A stretch of 64,000 bases of DNA from Circinella umbellata. Taxonomy: Eukaryota > Mucoromycota > Mucoromycetes > Mucorales > Lichtheimiaceae. The notes under the pieces were generated by a model. It saw only the letters and a list, made by a program, of their open reading frames with translations, had not been told where the DNA came from and did not search any database. The position numbers were made by a program, and so were the translations under genes. Location: contig JAIWNF010000065.1 of assembly GCA_025093555.1 (NCBI GenBank), positions 124,001 to 188,000 on the forward strand. Reading direction: 5' to 3'. Below, in pieces: positions 61,901 to 64,000 of the stretch. Position 1 is the stretch's first letter. The number at the start of each line of letters is the position of its first letter.

Positions 61901-62448
61901 TTTCTTTGGTAATTTAACGATTATATTGCTTGTTCTTCTACTTGTCACAGTATTATTTAAACTGTCAACAATAATTCTCTTTGTTCTTTTTATTTTCACC
62001 TACTATAGAGATTGTTATAGGCTAGACCTGTCTATAGTGAACTTTTAACCAGGTCAATAAATGATACAGTAGAAAATGAGGTTAATTTTTTATTTTTCCA
62101 GCCCATCAGCCCTTTTATACTACTGAACCAGCTTGTACAACTCAAATAATCCTGAGTTCGTTTTTACCGAAGTCTGCCTGTTACTAAGTCTGTAATAGAG
62201 ATGTACTACTCTCGATAATTTATTCAGAAACACTAACGTGATCATGAAAGAGTAGGTACCAATAGGGAGAGGATATGAGAGAAGAACACTCATCATTATA
62301 CACATACTGATTTTTTTTACCGTGTTCAATTTTTTAAAAAGTAAGGAATCTGTTTCTCGGGCAACGCAAGATACCATGGTCATGTTACAAGCTCTTTCTA
62401 ATCAAACCGAATCACCTCATAAGTAAGAAATTATATAGGTATGTATTA

Positions 62449-62552
62449 TAAGCGAAAATTAATGCTATCACAAGCGAAAAAAATTAACTTCATAAGCAAA
62501 AAAAACTCATATTATAAGCGAACAAAATAAATATTATACGCGAAAAAAATTG
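62449..62552. repeat. Degenerate minisatellite, about five units of 20-24 bp
   Basis: TATAAGCGAAAA-like cores recur five times (TATAAGCGAAAA, CACAAGCGAAAAA, ATAAGCAAAAA, TATAAGCGAACA, TATACGCGAAAA), separated by 10-12 AT-rich bases. Confidence 0.75.
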
Positions 62553-62637
62553 AAGGTTGTGTCCAGAAATGAATGCAAAATCCTGTACAATCAGTCATCA
62601 ATTAAAAAAAATTCCATTTATTTGTAATAAAATTATT

Positions 62638-62655
62638 GGTCAGTGCGCACTGGCC
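62638..62655. repeat. Palindrome centred on CAGTGCGCACTG
   Basis: A perfect 12-bp palindrome at 62641-62652, flanked by GGT on the left and GCC on the right, so two further outer pairs are possible. It may be part of a degraded mobile-element end. Confidence 0.7.
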
Positions 62656-63764
62656 GTTCTTAAATAATATCTCGTTTATTGGCTGACTACATAAAAAAGC
62701 GCCAGAAATAGTCAGCTAGAACATGATGTCTTTATGTATGTGCAAGTATAATATCTTTCGTTTCTTTTTCAACTACCCTTTTATTACTAACATTATTTAT
62801 TGGAGCTACCGACAATAGAGCAAATGGATATATTAGTATAATATGCAGGAAACTTCTTTTTATTATCTATAAATATATTTGTTTGTTGTTTAAAAGTAGC
62901 AAGAATTATTATTATTATGTAAGTAGTTAGAATAAAAATGGAAGGATGATTAATAAAGAAGATTGTGTTATATATATATTATTTCTATTATCATTTTCTT
63001 CTGTTGAACAATTCCATCCATTTCAAGGAATATTTTTTAACTTACTCGGATTCAGGTGAGATTCCTTGTGTGAAACAGCCAAGAAAGTTAAAGGTGTCAT
63101 TATCAGAAACATTGATAATATTAAAAAGAGCCAGAGACAGAAACCTATGATGATGAAAGAAAGGTAGGGGCTGGAATTTATAGTATAACACACTGACGAT
63201 GATGATGCATTTGCTGTTCCCAGGGTTTTAATAGCTAATAGAAATCATTTTCTGTATAAATAAAACTAATGATAATATTATAAACTTCCTAAAGGTATAA
63301 TCAAATATGATCTGAATGAAGATAGAATAGTCTTTCGCTTGATTATTATTATCATTACTATGAATAATAAACGCAACTTTCTTATTGATCAATATAATAA
63401 TCACATTATACTGTAGTAATAGCGATATAATATACCCCAAATAGCGTACTTTTTTTTTTGCTTGTGCAACCATATGTTTCAATTTTTATTACTAGAAATA
63501 ATATCTACTAATATGGATAAAGAACAGAAGTCGTGAGCGAGATTTTTTTGTGTGTGGAAAGATTTATTATATTTTATATGTTATACTTATGTACAAACTA
63601 AAATGATATTATTTGAAATGAATGGATGAAAAAGAGAGAGAGAAAAAAAAAACGAATAAAGGAAAGGAAAGAAAGAGAGTGCGGGGTATACAAATGCTTA
63701 ATATATGTTGTTGTGTTAATGTGTTGTTTTGCTGTTTTGCTGCTATGCTGTTGTGATTGTTCCA

Positions 63765-63989
63765 TTATGCGCTTAACTGTCCAATAGGTAAAGTAACTTT
63801 ATAGTTCCACCAACCGTCCCCTTGTCCAAAAGTTGCATTCGAATCTTGTCGTACGTCAAAAAGTCGTGATTGATGTAAATCGATCCAACACCTTCCTTGT
63901 CCCCAATAACAAGTTGATGAAAATAAAGCGATCAATAGCAATGTACAATAAATGCTATATGAAATTCGTAAGCCCCGCGTATTAGTAAT
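63765..63989 (-). CDS. Last exon of an unidentified membrane protein gene (cut by window edge)
   Basis: This is a 75-codon terminal exon ending at TAA (63765-63767). Its 5' border is a TAG splice acceptor directly upstream of ITNTRGLRISYS, so the rest of the gene lies beyond the window. It encodes one hydrophobic segment (SIYCTLLLIALFSSTCYWG) followed by a polar tail with WIDLHQSRLFDVRQDSN and GDGWWNYKVTLPIGQLSA. The tail looks extracytosolic or lumenal with a possible N-glycosylation site (NAT). The family is not recognised. Confidence 0.6.
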   Translation of the reverse strand: MTNTRGLRISYSIYCTLLLIALFSSTCYWGQGRCWIDLHQSRLFDVRQDSNATFGQGDGWWNYKVTLPIGQLSA

Positions 63990-64000
63990 CTATTTTCGTT

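Larger units (their letters stand above)
61901..63764. other. Intergenic with small repeats
   Basis: It contains an AAGCGAAAA minisatellite and a CAGTGCGCACTG palindrome (listed separately). A weakly coding-like frame at 63050-63150 (GEIPCVKQPRKLKVSLSETL) has no recognised family and may be transposon debris. No intact gene is seen. Confidence 0.5.

Overview
The window reads as a piece of an AT-rich, intron-dense fungal nuclear chromosome, most likely Mucoromycota (Mucorales). This rests on short GT-AG introns of about 60-150 nt with AT-rich bodies, compact genes, fungal orthologues (FOX2 without an SCP2 domain, SEC9, CHZ1, MED16, ARMC8/Gid5, a Dal5-type permease), and relics that resemble, from memory, families expanded in Mucorales. 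The species cannot be named from sequence alone. Exon models were built by hand from splice sites and frames. For all but one of the full-length spliced genes the exon lengths add up to a whole number of codons; the exception is the RNB exonuclease gene, which is one base short.

Layout. 1.8-15 kb (+): an 11-exon APC amino-acid permease, the 14-exon armadillo protein ARMC8 (GID/CTLH ubiquitin ligase), an MBOAT lysophospholipid acyltransferase, and an RNB exoribonuclease of the Ssd1/DIS3L2 lineage with intact catalytic aspartates. 16.6-19.3 kb: a decayed gene of an unnamed family, rearranged into a near-perfect 632-bp inverted repeat around a 189-bp spacer. 21.3-24.7 kb (+): FOX2, the peroxisomal multifunctional beta-oxidation enzyme, ending in a peroxisomal SKL signal. 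26.6-28.7 kb (-): a Trf4/PAPD5-type non-canonical poly(A) polymerase.

28.7-40.4 kb is almost gene-free. It holds an 8-copy satellite of about 211 bp per unit, minor repeats, an A24 run and a frameshifted HET-domain relic. 40.4-49.5 kb: SEC9 (+), a coiled-coil protein (-), MED16 (-) and CHZ1 (+); the last two share a 429-bp divergent promoter. 52.2-54.3 kb (+): a Dal5-family MFS permease, followed by a GC-rich island that folds into nested hairpins (candidate ncRNA). 56.4-58.1 kb (+): RFC3, with CGCG-type S-phase-like promoter motifs. 59.1-60.9 kb (-): an HSL-type alpha/beta hydrolase. 61.4-63.5 kb: a dead transposase relic and small repeats. The right edge cuts a minus-strand membrane-protein gene.

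The intact genes are ordinary single-copy housekeeping genes and do not form a pathway cluster, although FOX2, the MBOAT enzyme and the hydrolase all act on lipids. The most unusual items are the long inverted repeat (a potential long-hairpin RNA source), the palindrome-bearing satellite, the catalytically intact Ssd1-length nuclease and the GC-rich folded island.
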